Origin: Wuchereria bancrofti
Taxonomy: Eukaryota > Nematoda > Chromadorea > Rhabditida > Onchocercidae
Length of the DNA: 64,000 nt
NCBI GenBank assembly: GCA_005281725.1
Contig: SSBO01000004.1
Span: forward strand, 558,001 to 622,000
Direction: 5' to 3'
Translations under genes and position numbers: made by a program
The notes under the pieces: model-generated
Database searches by the model: none
Seen by the model: the letters and a program-made list of their open reading frames with translations, nothing else
What the model was told of the DNA's origin: nothing
Shown here: in pieces, positions 12,178 through 26,115 of the stretch
Layout: each line of letters opens with the position of its first letter
How positions within the stretch are numbered: position 1 is the first letter of the stretch

Positions 12178-15100
12178 ATGATGCCGGTAGATGGCGGTCG
12201 ACAAGTTATAAACCGTACACCGAGACGCTTATCCGGTTATATCAACAGGGTGCCACATTTTGTTCTATTTTTTACTGAGAAAAGTAATTATGAAGATTAT
12301 TCTTGTAAGACCCAAGTTCATTCCCATCATCTATGCAATTCTGTCAGTGTTTCATAAGTCATTTTTTTTAAAATACTTCCAGTTACAAGAGATCAGTTGG
12401 AAGTCGTGCCGGTATCAATGTAACCAAATTCCATAGGTTCATATAAAGGGAACTTGACATTTCATTCATTAATTTTCGGTCTTGTCAAAGTTGCAAAACT
12501 TTTGTGAGGAAGAAAATAAACTACCGTCATACATATATGAATAAAACGGATAAACAAATGTTCGAGTGAGGGAGTAAATTACAGATCGAACAGCGCACAA
12601 TTGGTGGTCCATGTAAACGTCGTTACTGGTTTGTGTTATCAGATGATTCACCCTATTTGTACTGGTATAAAAATAAGGGCGATATTAGTTGTACTGGACG
12701 AGTGCCACTGTCCGGAGCTGCTTTTACTTTTGATCCTCGTGAAACTGGCCGATTTGAAATACAGTTTGTTTTGTTTTGTTTTTTCTCTCCTCGTTTGCAC
12801 ATGGTTTTTCTCTAATAATTGAAATCTACTGAATTCTGAAATATAGTATTTAGGTCATTTACTCATTGCAACTATTGCATGAACGATCAATTAAAATCCA
12901 AGTTTAGGTTATTCAAGCATTCAGTTTTCGCTGAGCAGAACGAGTTCATATCTCGCTTCTTGGCAACATTTCTGATTGCTGACATTATTTCGTTATTTAG
13001 TGTGAATAATGAGATACATGTTCTCGAAGCAGCGGACAATAAGTCACGTGTTCAGTGGTTGCAGCAGCTTCAGAGCAATCGCCGCCAACATTATGAGAAA
13101 GAAAATATTGACGACATATTGAAAATTGTGAGACTTTCTTACCACTTTTGTTCTTTGTTTCTTAATTTTGAATCATTTTCCACTGACATAGTTTTTCGTG
13201 TTTCCAACTTATTTCGAGTCAAAACATAACGAATATTAAGCAGTGATACCAAATATTTTTAGGAGATCGTATCTCTTTCGTCTCACTCAATTCCGGGAAA
13301 CGATCACTGTATGGAGAGTTCTTCGAGTACTGAAATTAAAAATTTAGAACAGGGTGAGGATGTGGTAGTGATAGATGGACCTCCAGATGAGAAATCGCTT
13401 GAAGATGAAATTAATGATGCTGTGAGTGAACTTTATCTTTTCACAACAGTTTTGCTATGATCACAAGGATACTACTTTTGATGATTTGCATTTTCAAAAG
13501 TTGTGACAAAACACACAAAGTTATATTTGTTTGAAATTGGGATTATATGCAAATAATTTTAAAAAATATTTGTGAAATTTCAGACCCAATCTACATTTTA
13601 TCTCAATTCCGATGGAGAACTGAATGCAAAAAGTTTAGAGATGCCAATTTCAATCCCTCCCAATACAGATGTCTTGAGGAGCGCAGAGGAATTAATTGAA
13701 AAAATAACAGAAGAAACTCAAGCAAAAGCGAAAATACTTGAACAACCAGCAAAAAAGGTGATAGGGAGAGCAAAAGCTTCGCTGCGGTTAGTACATTATC
13801 ATTCTTAAATTGATGCTTTTTATACATAAAAAACATCAATTTAAGTTTTTTCAGAAATATTTGGAAACTGATTTCTTCAAAGTTTCAAAAATATTTGGAG
13901 CTAATTTCTATTTCTGCAACAGTGAACAATAGCAATGTTTTGAATTTAACTGATGTTAAGCAAAGTAAACAAGACATTTGTTTTAATTAACTAGGAATTA
14001 AGTTTAACATCTACATAACACACATACAGTATTATCCTCAAAGTTTTGATATTTCTTTTTAGAAAGAAAGAACAAAAAAAGAAAGAGAAGGAACGGGGAA
14101 AAGGACAGTGATTTTCAAGTTGGAAATTATAAATTCAAAATAAATAGAATAGACGTTTAATAGTATATTTTCAATGTATTTGGTAATATACGTATTTTAA
14201 CATATTTTTTTTAGGCTTTCTACATCACTACGACCGCCTTGTGAGCATTGCAAAATTGTAAGTTTATTTAAGAAATGTAATTTCATATATTATTTAGCTT
14301 CAGTTTATGCTGAAAGTACAGAGATTTTTTTTTCTGATGCGGCAATAACATATAGAACATTTCACCTAAAAGGTACCACTAGCGAAAAAAAATTTTTTTC
14401 TTAAATAAACGGAAAATAACAGATTACGGCAGATTTCCCCACAACAGATTTTCTAGAATAAACAGAAAAAAATTGAAAAATTTTTACTGTGCATTGCTGT
14501 TGCAGTTACTTGGTATTGTGAGTGAACTTAAAGATCGTTGTTATGAGCTTACGGACGAAGTAGGAGCTAATCAAGACTTGGTTACAATTCTACGACAGAG
14601 TTTGGTCAAGTCAAATCGTCAAATAGAATTACTGTATGTGTTTGTTGTTATGTCGTTATGGTTCTTTTGCCTTCAAAATATTTGTTTCATATCTTTATTC
14701 ATTTAGTGCAGGAAGAATCATTTCAGAAAACGGATGGAAGAACAGAAAAGCCCGCAGGAAAGAATTAGTATGATTCTGGAGAAAGAAAGCGAGCTTACAG
14801 CACTGCAGCTTAATGCAGCATCCCACAGTCGTGAAATTCGGATTTTAAAGGAGCAAAATAAGTAAACTGTATTATTTTCGTTTATAATACGTTTCAAAAA
14901 TGTACGGCATGTTAATGTATTGTATTTCCTATTTGCAGACAGTATGAACAAAAAATTGAAGAATTAACTACTGAAATTAATGCGTTTCGTGAATCGGTGC
15001 GTTCAAAAGAAGAGCTTATAATGAAAATTTATAGTGAGCAGGAAGGGAATGATGTTTTGGGTCGCTCAGATATGTTGCTTGATGATGGTGCTTTTTTTTT

Positions 15101-18100
15101 TCTGCGAAATTTTTCCTTTATTTTTCTGAACAAATGAATCGTTACATAGCTTATGACGAAAATGCGTGATGTTCTGCTGTTATGCTTTCTTTATAGTTAT
15201 AATATTTATGAAATGACATATGATGCTTCTAATATCATGTAAAGTTTTTTAAAATTGTATGTTTAAAAATTCGAAACATAGCTAACTTATACGCCAGCTT
15301 TGATCAAACAAAATAAGGATCGATTATTTTTTGAGACTCTGTAACTCGTTCATAGTATTGCTTTGTTTACTGGACGTTGTGCTTACTCATGCATTCATTT
15401 TACCGAATATGAATGATGTTCAAATCCGAGCCATCTAAGACCATTAAATAATTGTTTAATTGTTTAGTTGAAGTGCCTGAAGGAATATTAGTCGATTTTG
15501 GTAGTAACCCATTTGATGAAAATGCGCAACGTGTATTTGACGAGGCAGCTGTTAATGATGTAACAGAAATGCGAGATCTTGTTATGGGATATCGAAATCA
15601 AAACATGTTTTTGAATCAGGAAGTTCTCGGTACGATTTTTTCTGAAGTAATTCCTTTGCTTTTTGGAAATTCGTCTTTTTTTACTTTTTTTTTTCAGAGC
15701 TTCAAAAAATTGTACAGAATTTGGAAGACAGGGAGCGACGAATTACTCGGCAAAACTTTGACATTGAAGCTTGCTATTATCAACTTAAAAGTCGGTACAT
15801 TATGGTACTAAATCACTTCAGAGCATCGAAAACTGACAGTAGAGGTTTGATAATTGATATTTCTCGTTTTTATTGGCGGCTCAATTATCTTTTTATGAAT
15901 TCTTAAATCGTTTTTCAATTAGTGTCCGGCACTTCGTTCGTTTTTTTTTCTTTTTTCTTTTTTTGAAAACCCTTTTGCTGATTATCCTGAGCAGTGACTG
16001 TTGTAAAAGACTTTCCATATCCTAGAATGTAGTCTTTTTATATCGAATTGTAAAATTAAACGATCCACACTGTTTGAGTAATGAAATTTAGTCTTGAAAG
16101 AAATTTTCAGTTTTGCAACCAGGAGTAATTGAGGCTCTGATTGATGAAACAAACTGGACTACAAACAAAAGAATGTTAAGTAACGATAAAGTAGAAAGTA
16201 AGAATGAAGATTCATCTATTTTATAAGACACTATGGAAAAATTGTTTATGAACTGTGTTGCATTCCAAAATTTTCTATGTAGAACTTAGAACCAGAAATG
16301 TATTTTTTCTTTTTATTGTTTCCAAAGATTTTCATTTAGTAAATGAATTTTAATGAAGCTTGTAGCTTATCAGCTAAATATTTACAGCGAGACTTACTGA
16401 CTCTCTCGGATTTTATCTGAATGACGATAGAAAGCGCCATCAGTTACAGCCTACTGACATGTTTGAAGTTGCTGCTGAATTAAAAAGTATAAGTGACGAG
16501 ATCATTGTTCAACAGGAAATGGTACGTTATGTAAATTCTTTTCGAAATATTACTGTACATTTAAATGTCTCAAAGTTCAAACTTTCCTGAAGAGACTCAT
16601 TTATTAAAATTTACCTAATATCATTACTGTTTTCGGATATGTTCAGGAGCAGAATCCACAGTACATAGACTGGCTACAAAAATGGGATAGTTTTCTGGTG
16701 AATTCTGCAATACGTCCTCTGAAACCCACAATCGAACTAAAGAATTTGGTGAGAACGGGTATACCAAAAACATATCGACCGAGAGTTTGGAAAAGGTTGC
16801 CTTTTATTTTTGGAGTTTTTGTTAATAATTTCTGCAGGGTCAAGGTTTTCAGTATATAAGGCTGCCGATTTTAACCAGCTATATTTTTTCATAATACGGG
16901 AGAAAGGTAATTATTCAATTGGACTTTGTAAAGATCATGTTGTATCGATTGTGTTTGTCTCCTCTTCTCGTGTGTACGGGTATGTGTAAACTACTTGAGG
17001 TTTCTATTTTTACTGTGATTTACTGTGATCCCGGTGTTACATAACTTTATTTTTGATTCATTCACCCAAGATTTCCATTTTCTGTAGATTTTATCAAATC
17101 TTGTGTATTTAATCTTGTTCCTTTTGAATCCTGTTCCTTTCTAACGAACCTCTTTATAGCCTTGTTAATTACGTAGTAAGTGATGAAAAAGCCGATCTCG
17201 GCAACGGCTATTATGAGACACTTCTTCGGAAAGTGAATGCTGCTACCATTAATACTGTTGAAAACGATAGTGCTTTGAAGCAGGTTTGCATTTTATAAAT
17301 CTAGCTTTACTAAAAATTTTTCTGCTACAATTTTTTATTCAGTTCAGAAACTTTTGTTACTAAATTGCTATTGTAGATAGATTTGGATTTGGCTCGAACT
17401 TTACCCACAAACAGATTTTTTGATGAGCCAACATCAGAAAAAATTGTCGTTTTGCGTCGCGTACTTTGTGCATATCGTTTTCATAACAAGTCTGTTGGGT
17501 ATTGTCAGGTTACTTTAGTTTTATGATGGCGCTTTTAGTATTCATTTTCATTCCATTTTTTCTGATCTCAGCTTATCCATGCAGTTATAACTTTTCTTTT
17601 GTTTTTATCCCAAAGAACATTGTGTCACATATTTAGAAAAGATCATGGAGTTTATCTATAGTTGAAATTCCATCAATCGAAGAAAGTTTCAAAAACATTT
17701 CGTAGCCTAACTCTTTTATTTTTGCTTACTGTGTGTAATTGTGAATTTATGAATTTGAGTGAACAGTTTTGAATTATCAGTATTTCAAATTTCAGGGACT
17801 AAATCGTTTGGTTGCTATTGCTTTATTATTTCTTGAAGAATCGGATGCTTTTTGGTTTTTGGTAGCTTGTGTTGAGCATCTCCAGCCCTCTGCATATTAT
17901 ACTTCTACTTTACATTGTGCCGTTGCTGATCAAAAGATACTGTTTGACATAAATTTTAAAAAATTTTCCATTTTTGATAGGGCTAAAAATTTAAGCAAGT
18001 TTGTGCTTATTAAGCAAGTTTTTATTATTGAAGAATCTTTGAATTAAGGAGTAGTGGGATTGGGAAAGTATTGTGACTGTAAGGATTTCTTTACAGTTAT

Positions 18101-19180
18101 AATATTTTTGATAATTAAGTATAATTTATGGGTGAGGTCATTGATTAAGAATATGTGGGTTATATTTCATGTCTGACGTCGACTTTTGAGGGATTCGTTT
18201 TTTGAAGGACTTGTTATTTTAGGTCTTACGTGATCTAGTTAGTGAAAAACTTCCAAAATTATCATCCCACTTGCGCAAATTTGAGGTGGACCTCTCAGCT
18301 TTTACTCTGAGTTGGTTTCTTACATGTTTTGTTGACGTCTTCCCGCATACTATTTATTTGAATTTGTTCGACGTTTTCCTCTATGAAGGGAATAAGGTAA
18401 GTACAAAACACTTTATATTCTCATCCTAAAGAAATATTTGGGTCTTTTATATGTGTCTTTCAAAATATTTAGCAAGTTGAGAAGTCTACTCTTTGTTCTA
18501 ACAGTTTTTATGCCTATACTAAGACTCTGACATTAGGTATCCTTTCCGATGCTTTTTCTTGGACCATTTGTGAAAAAAATATAAAGCTTTTATTTAAATA
18601 TCTGCTTAAATTTCTACAGGTTCTTTTTCGATTTGCTCTTGGAGTGTTGAAACTTGCTGAAACCTCAGTGTTGGAATGTAAATCTGTTGGAGCTGTGCAT
18701 GCGTCACTGAGTAGAGTAGCGCAGCATGTTCCCAACTTCAAGACATTAGCGCAGGTGGAAGTTTACACATTATATCATTCGTGTACACTGGACCATTCAA
18801 ATGGAAAATTGGTGGCTCCATTGAGAACTGAATTGATCTCATTATAATGACAATAGTTTTTTTTTTTTTTTTGAGAGGAGGAAGAGAGCAGATTGTTTTA
18901 AAATCAGTGTAATGCATCTTTTTGTTTTAAATATATGTATAAGATTCAAATAGTCCATTTCGTTTCTGGTGGCATAAATTTATTACAACAAGCGGAATAA
19001 GATATTACAAAACATCATGTGATGTAATTCTTTTGATTTTAGATTGCTTTTAACGATTTAAATCCTTTCCCACAAAAAGGTATAGAAATGAAAAGGCAGT
19101 TTTATCTTAGCCAGTTAACAGTAAGTTAATGTTTTTTTTTTTTTTCGAAACTTTAATATTTCTAGAAACGAGCAGATTAA
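12178..19180 (+). CDS. tbc-2: TBC-2/TBC1D2 (Armus)-like RabGAP: PH domain, coiled coil, TBC domain
   Basis: 21 exons: 12178-12249, 12585-12763, 13001-13127, 13263-13421, 13584-13786, 14215-14257, 14506-14633, 14712-14861, 14939-15087, 15468-15629, 15698-15844, 16111-16197, 16388-16521, 16647-16795, 17160-17283, 17377-17508, 17796-17936, 18223-18396, 18620-18754, 19043-19120, 19166-19180. They sum to about 895 aa, close to vertebrate TBC1D2. A PH domain fills residues ~18-120 (CKRRYWFVL; FEIHVNNEIHVL). The centre is charged, helical coiled coil. The TBC domain starts at GIPKTYRPRVW (~618) and holds both catalytic fingers: IDLDLAR (Arg ~678) and GYCQG (Gln ~715). FNDLNPFP near the end is also TBC1D2-typical. 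In C. elegans tbc-2 is a Rab5 GAP at endosomes; Armus acts on Rab7. The boundary at 17936 lacks a GT donor (see findings). Two starts, ATGATG, occur at 12178 and 12181. Confidence 0.9.
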
Positions 19181-21700
19181 GAAAAAAATTTTTTTGCGTC
19201 GCAATATGAGCTATAGTTTATTAAATTCTGAAACGAAATAACGAAATTTGGTATTGAAGCCCAACCTGTGCCATTGTTCACAAGGCTATACTTCATGATA
19301 TTCATAAGGTATTGGATGAAATTTGGAAAGTTAGAATTGAGTAGTGAAAGGATTTCAGGCGACGCAGTAAATGGTGCAACTGATGATTTATGAAAAATTA
19401 ATGTGGAAACAGGTTGCACTTCTTTGTCATGCAATGATTGACAGTCATTTTTGCAGTCAATATGTTCTGTGCTTAGTTCGTTCCTTCGCGTTATTTTTGT
19501 ATTATATTTGTTTCAATTTTTTTTTCTAGTTTTTAAGCTGTGATAAGTTTCCTCTACAAATATTGTGTTCTCGTGTTTCCCATCAGTGATTGTAAAGCAC
19601 ACTTACATATCATTTTTTTTATTTTTGGTCCATTTTCGACACTTGTTCTTACACTATTTCATCTCCCAACGTTTGATAATTTCTAGATTATGTTTGCCCA
19701 TTATATACGGAAATTTTTCAAAATCTTCAAATGATTTCTCGCTTCTCACTATTTTTCTGCATAGACCAGTTTCAACACGCACTGTTGAAGTTACTGTTGT
19801 TATCGAAAATTAGAAGCCGTTCATGTAAACTTTAGTTAATCTTTCGAGTGTTGTTTAGAGTTCAATTTTTCCCGCTGAATGCGTGCTACTTTTATGCCTT
19901 ATTTGTGCCTTTCTCTGTGATAAACCTATTATTTCCTTTAAAAAGAGTGCAGTAATAGTTCAACAATTTGCTGTCCATTTTAAAAAAATCATTGTTTATG
20001 ACTTTCGACCCGTGTTCTTGTTCTTCATTTTGTCTCAAAAACATTCTTTTTGTTTGACATTGTGTGCCGTTATTTGTTTATATTCTAAGCTACGCATTTA
20101 ATATAAATGCTTCATTTATGTAAATAAATAATGAGCTGAACGATTTCTTTCATGGAAACAATAAGATCTTTTCATGGAAATGTGAAATATAGGGTTTTTA
20201 TAGCATAGATAATTAAATTTCCCTCAGAGATTTTCTGACACGTTCTGCAGTTTTCACAGTTTATCAGTGCCATGCTTAAACACAGAAGGTTTTGCTACAA
20301 TAAAGTTCTTAATTTCATCGCCAATCAGTAACAGTATCGATTTTTATAACATGTGGAAGTCGAGAAATATTAAATATGGAAGTTGTTATTATTTTAAAAT
20401 ATATTAAAATATGGGAGTCGAGAAATAGTTCATATAGCTTTGGATCTATATTCCAAGACGTGAGTCATATATGTTCGAAGTGCATGGAATGCATTTTTTT
20501 TAATGTTTGAATCTGATAAATGCACTTCCAGAACACTCGGTAAAATGTCAGATACAAGCGGCTTTGAATATTCTTGACATTTGTGAGGAAGGAATAACTT
20601 TAATCAGTATAAGTGATGGTACGATTGACTATAAGTATTTAAGGGCGTGGATTGAGCTAGCAAGCTGGCTTGATAACATTAATGACTGAACTGAATAGAT
20701 TGCGAACAGTTAAGTAGTCATGACAAAGGTGTGCTGAGGCTGAAATCAATTAAGCTAATTGATGCAAACCTCATTTCTGCACCTGTACTAGGGAAAATCT
20801 CTTTAAAGATCTTTTTATCTGTCATTACTATTCAAAAAATCATGCTGTACATCGGTCTCGGTTTTGAATGAAATTTTCAGACATGAGTTACTATCTACTT
20901 CCTAAAACAATTTCCTTGTTTTATATTTCATATGTCACAGCTTCTCGAATTAAAACTGTCAGATGATCTTATAGATACGTATAGATACTAGGTTCAAGGC
21001 CGTTTCCATATTATATCTAGCCTAGTGACTCACTCATAGAGCTATTCTTTTCAGGGATGCCATCGATACCCATCGTAAATTGGAGACAGTTGAAGAGACG
21101 ACGTCTCAACGGCAATTAAATTAACGAAGTAACGAAGCGCGTCTAACTCAATTGGAAAGTGAATCTCGAAGTAAATTCTATTTGAAGTATGTGCGTGTAT
21201 GCATGCCAATGACAGCCATACAATTCAATCAGATAACTGAATCAACTGAGGCAAGAATGAAGTGATGAACCATAGAGGACGACGACAAAAAAAGAAAAGG
21301 AGGAGTTAAACTTGTAGCTATTGACACTAACCTTTTGCAAATTTAACCTGGGACATTTTTGGAATGCATTCTGAGATTGCACAAGTGAGAAGACCGACTA
21401 CCAAGATCTGTGACAACGATTAGAGATCGTCATTTGGCAAGTTTCCTAATGTTGTTTACAACCTTCTGATTAGTGAGAATGAGAGAGAAACACTGGTCAT
21501 CTACAAGGTTGCATAGAAGTAATAATTTTGAAATCTGATAAATCTTCATATCTTATCGATACAATACAGCAAGACAGATAACCTGAGAATATTACTAGGC
21601 CAATTCTAACGGGGTAGATTAGTTCACTGGCAATATGTCCCGAATTCTTGCATTCATTCACATTCTGTGATACATCATATTATAGTTTTAGATACTAAAC
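19181..21700. other. 2.5-kb intergenic stretch with one exon-like frame
   Basis: Between the RabGAP and the homeobox gene. Long T-rich tracts run over 19500-20100. A short direct repeat (GTCGAGAAATA) occurs near 20355 and 20418. One 60-codon plus-strand frame at 20507-20689 looks slightly protein-like but has no partner exon. Otherwise I see nothing. Confidence 0.45.
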
Positions 21701-24561
21701 ATGATGTTTCCCGCTTACGCATTTAGTGGTGCAGCACCATCCACAGCTTGGCCCGCGTTACTGCCACCACTTCAGCCTATACCGTCATACGGCTTTGCTC
21801 GAAATGATACGGGTGAGGGAATTAATTTAATTTTAGATTCCGAATAAACAAGTCAGGAATCGAACTGGTTATTCAATCATTTTAATTCAACTGATTATAA
21901 TAGGTCACATTTGACTAAATAATAATTTAAATAATTTTTAATTCCAATGGCAAATATAAACAAATTAATTAAAAGGTACTAAAGATGAGAGTTAGAACTG
22001 CATTAGTTGTATGTTTGATGGGATTAATCTTAATTTGCTATATTATCGTCCTAGATGCTGGAAGAACATCCATAACAGCGGGTGAAGTATATCTTAGATA
22101 AACGCCACAATAAAAAAAAATTAGGCTGGCATTGAATAAGTTATTTGTGGTTTTTTAGGAGTGGTACTTGAAATTCCTCGCATTTTTTTCAGTCCAAAAT
22201 CTTTAGATATTTGCAACGAATTTATTGAAATTTCTTTTTTAAATTGTTTCTTATTGATGTTTAAAGTTTTATATTCTATGAGTTGCTCCTTTCGAAGTTA
22301 CCTTCTATTTAAAACCATTTAGATTTTGACTGTATAAATGCTCGAAAATTTTACGAACAGCACTGTTGCACCTATTTAACACCACATTCCGGTGGTGCTG
22401 CTGATGATAGAAGTAAACGAAAACAGCGTCGTAATCGAACAACATTCAATCAACAACAAGTTAGACTTAAATCAATTTTGAAATGTTTGGCGATTAAACT
22501 GAATAACACCAACGCTTCCTTTTAACTTTAGTTTTACGCAAAACTACGAAATAATTAACTTTCAAGGGCTGCAAAAAAAGGTAATGGTGGCAGTTTGTTT
22601 CGCTTGAGATAATTCCTGAAGCAAGTATTCAAATTTATAGGTTTTATTGATCATAAAAAATGAATTCATTGAAAGTTAATTGGCCAATAATCCTTCACAA
22701 ACAGTTCAAAACAGTTCAAAAATAATTCGTACATTTCAGCAGAAATGTCAATTTAATTTTAAACAAGTTGTCTTTCTCTTCAATTTACAGAAGTTTAAAC
22801 TAGACTCCATCGTACTATCAATGGCCACTATTAGACCATTATTAATGGCATTACAAACTCAAAAGTTAGAGTAAGAATAGACTGCTCTTGACTTTTGCGA
22901 AGTTGAGAAACAAAGAACAAATTTATTGATAATGTTCTTCTTAGAAGCCTTAAACATATATATAGAACTTTGGCATCTGCTCGTGCTGGAGATCACTGAT
23001 TTCATGTTTAATTAACTGTAAAATCAAATGAAAGCTTCAGCCTAATAACGAAAGAGCACTATTCTTGTCTTGATTCCTTTATCTGTATCAAATGATGTGG
23101 GTAAGACCATTGAGATCTTTATTCAAGATTTTGTTTCGGCCGATAACGACAAGATGACGGAAAAGTCGAGAAAGAAGGAATTATATTAAGTTGATGCAAT
23201 TTTGTTTTCATGGAGGCGAACGAAATGCGACAAATAAACTAATTTTCTCATGACCGGATCTAGCAATTTAATTTGGCTCATCCTGAACAAAATTTAATTA
23301 TTTCGAAAATCCTTTAAACAAATTTGCGACCCTTCATTGAAAGAACTTTCTTCAGCTCTTCCACCACTTACATGTAAAGGCCTTCAAAAATCCTGTTTGA
23401 TACTCAAATAAATCAATAAACATAATTTCTCGGTCTCTAAAATAAATCGTTTTTTTTCTTTTTTTTTTTTATTTTTTTATTTACAGTTCACTATTATATA
23501 CTAAAAATTGGGAGTGGGGAAATGAAAATATATAATACAGTACTACGGCCTTTAGGAAGAAGAGTTGAATTAAAGTGCCAAGTCTTCATAAATTATCAAA
23601 TGATAACACCAACGTAAACCATATCTGTATATTGTAATCATTAAGATTTAAAAGCATAATTTTGAAAAGAAGAATTAACAGTGTAGCAATATTACAAAGA
23701 TTACACAACATTCTATGTGAACATGTTTCATGCATTATGAATTCTATGCATTCAACAAGTTTAAACAGTAACAAGAAAAAAACAGAAAATTTTTTTAGGA
23801 TTTAAAAGCATAATCTTGATGTAATTTTTATGTAATTAATAGTACTGGAAGTTACGGACAGTAATAGGCACTACTGTAATTTAATCAGTTAGAAAAAATA
23901 TTCATTTTGAAAAATATAAGATAATAAATTTAGTTGAAGCAATAGAAGTATGGAATCTATCAAAAATCATTTCAGTAACCAACCCCAGTGAAACCTGTTT
24001 TCCTAAAACTGCTTCACCTGTTATGGAAAATCTAAAAATTCAATAACCATACGACATCTTTTCAAAATATTCGTCCCGTGTTTGATATTTAAATCAAATT
24101 TCCATGCTGTTCCCATTTTTCACGAAATATTTTCTTTTAGTTAAATGAACTTGAAGCAGCTTTTCGCAAATCGCACTATCCTGATGTGTTTGCACGCGAA
24201 GAGCTTGCTACGAAGATAAATTTACCAGAAGCTAGAGTACAGGTAAGTAGAAATCAATGTTACTATGTGCTGTTGATTTTATCGAACGTGAAAATCCGAA
24301 GATGTTCAGTATGGTCCAATTAATTCTTGCAAACATGCAAAGAAGAAAATCTTTCAGGTGTGGTTCCAAAACCGTCGAGCAAAATGGCGAAAAACAGAGC
24401 GTGATGATCACAAATTGAATCACTGCGATGGTCAACATGAAACTGTTGTATCTAATGTACAACTCAGTGAATACCTGACCCCAGCACTAGTATCACCTCC
24501 CTCTTCACTATCAACAGCCTTAAGCCAGTTTTGCTCCATCAGAACATTAACACGACCATAG
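21701..24561 (+). CDS. Paired-like homeodomain transcription factor, DRGX/PRRXL1 type
   Basis: Four exons: 21701-21812, 22323-22459, 24141-24242, 24358-24561, giving about 184 aa. The homeodomain spans residues ~73-132. It begins QRRNRTTF and contains [22 protein letters not shown] and [14 protein letters not shown]. Gln at position 50 marks the Q50 paired-like class without a PRD domain. The KQRR before the domain and the KTER after it, plus the KIN and EARVQVWFQ segments, are closest to DRGX (Drg11), a sensory-neuron regulator. Introns cut the domain after residue ~11 and after RVQ; the latter position is common in paired-like genes. The C-terminal tail is short (~52 aa) and shows no OAR motif that I can see. 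Intron 2 is 1.7 kb. DNA-binding and nuclear localisation are inferred from family. Confidence 0.88.
22460..24140. other. Long homeobox-gene intron 2, no internal gene seen
   Basis: A 1.7-kb AT-rich intron that splits the homeodomain. A poly-T/A-rich segment lies at 23450-23480. No exon, ncRNA or nested gene was recognised. Confidence 0.5.
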
Positions 24562-26115
24562 ATAGCTTTATTTTAATTTTAAACTCAATTCAATTATTTA
24601 CCAATCCTTAATGTGCATATCACTGTAGATGAATGCAGTGAAAGTTGTCTAAGGAACAGTGCTGTCAATTTTCTTCTTTTTAATACTGCATTCAAATAGA
24701 AGCGCCGATCTTACGATGTCGTAAATCTGTTATTCAGACATGAACTAAATACACGTATTAATGTAATGTATTGCTCAATCAATTTACTGTAGGCGTGCAG
24801 CTTGAAATTGTCTTCATTAAGTTGAAACACAACATTACACATCTCTTAGAAAATAAAAGGACACCGTCAGCAAACAATTGTACAGTTGATGGTTTAATTA
24901 ATGGTTTAACCTAAATCATAAAGCAAAAATATAAAAGATTCTTCTAATTTCATTGGAAAACACGAACTAACAGTCAGTTGGTTACAAGGATGTTTAGCCG
25001 AAGCAAATCGTATCTTCACTGCCATAATATACGATGAGCTGGAAGTACAAATAACGATGAACAATGGAAGTACAAAAATTTAGACATAACAAAGTGCAAA
25101 TTAAAGAAAAGAAAAATGAATTAACGAAACATTGGCTAACCAGACCGAACAACCATATTTCGCTGGAAATATTACTTACGTGTTGCCTTTGATGTTTGGC
25201 CAGAGCAAATATGGTCTTTTTTTTCTAAACACACATAGATATATAGAAATACATTAGACTTGAAGAATGTCAAGTTAGTCGGAATGGAATGACAGAAAAA
25301 ATACTATCATAAAACAGAGACAACAAACAAAGAAGAACCATAAACAGTAATAATAATATTTCGACTCCAAAGGAAAAGCAAAAAAGATCGTCGGAACACT
25401 GCAAGAAATGACAGAGAATAGAAGTTCAGGGAGTGAGTTCATTAACTTTCTTCGAAAATATATAATACATTTCGAAATCCTAAACTCTTAGCAATAATTT
25501 GTTATAATAATCTATTACCAACGGTCTTCAGTAAAACAGGAAATGATGAAGTATAGGCATGGATATCATCATCCTGATAATGATTGCCTATTCCAAATAT
25601 GAACATTTTGAGCGTGTCAGAGTTACAGAAGTAAACATTACACAATGAAAACTCAAAAATATCTAAATTGATAGAAATTTAGGAAAAAATAAGTAACTGT
25701 AATCGACAAAGTGAAAGCCACGAAAAAACCTAGAACATAATAGGTGAAAACACCAAAAGATTTATTAAATAAAGACACTCAGAACATATAAGATTTCTTG
25801 AAAGTAAGAAATTTTGAAAGAAGCGGGAATGTAAATCCATGACAACCTGTCCAGTCTACAACCACTCCAACAGCAGCTTCCCACAATCCGGAGAGACTCA
25901 CTACCAAAAGTGTCACCAAACCGTTCATGACAATGCGGAAACCGCCCCTTTTCTCACCTCTTTGTATGTCTGGATGTTACAATAACACAATATTCCTACT
26001 TCTCCTGCTTCTTTGGTCTCTCGTCATCCATTATCGTCATATGCTCAGTCGTCATATGCTAGCTGTTATGGCTTGGCAAGAGACATTTGTAGGTAATTGA
26101 AGTCCCGGACTCCTT
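24562..26115. other. Intergenic stretch, no gene recognised
   Basis: AT-rich, A-biased DNA downstream of the homeobox gene. There are no long frames and no splice-paired exons. Composition becomes less AT-rich after about 25,850. Confidence 0.5.

Noticed and set aside
12601..12822. Overlapping plus frames in the PH-domain exon
   Set aside because: Only one frame continues the PH domain (CKRRYWFVL...FEIH) across both junctions; the others are shadows.
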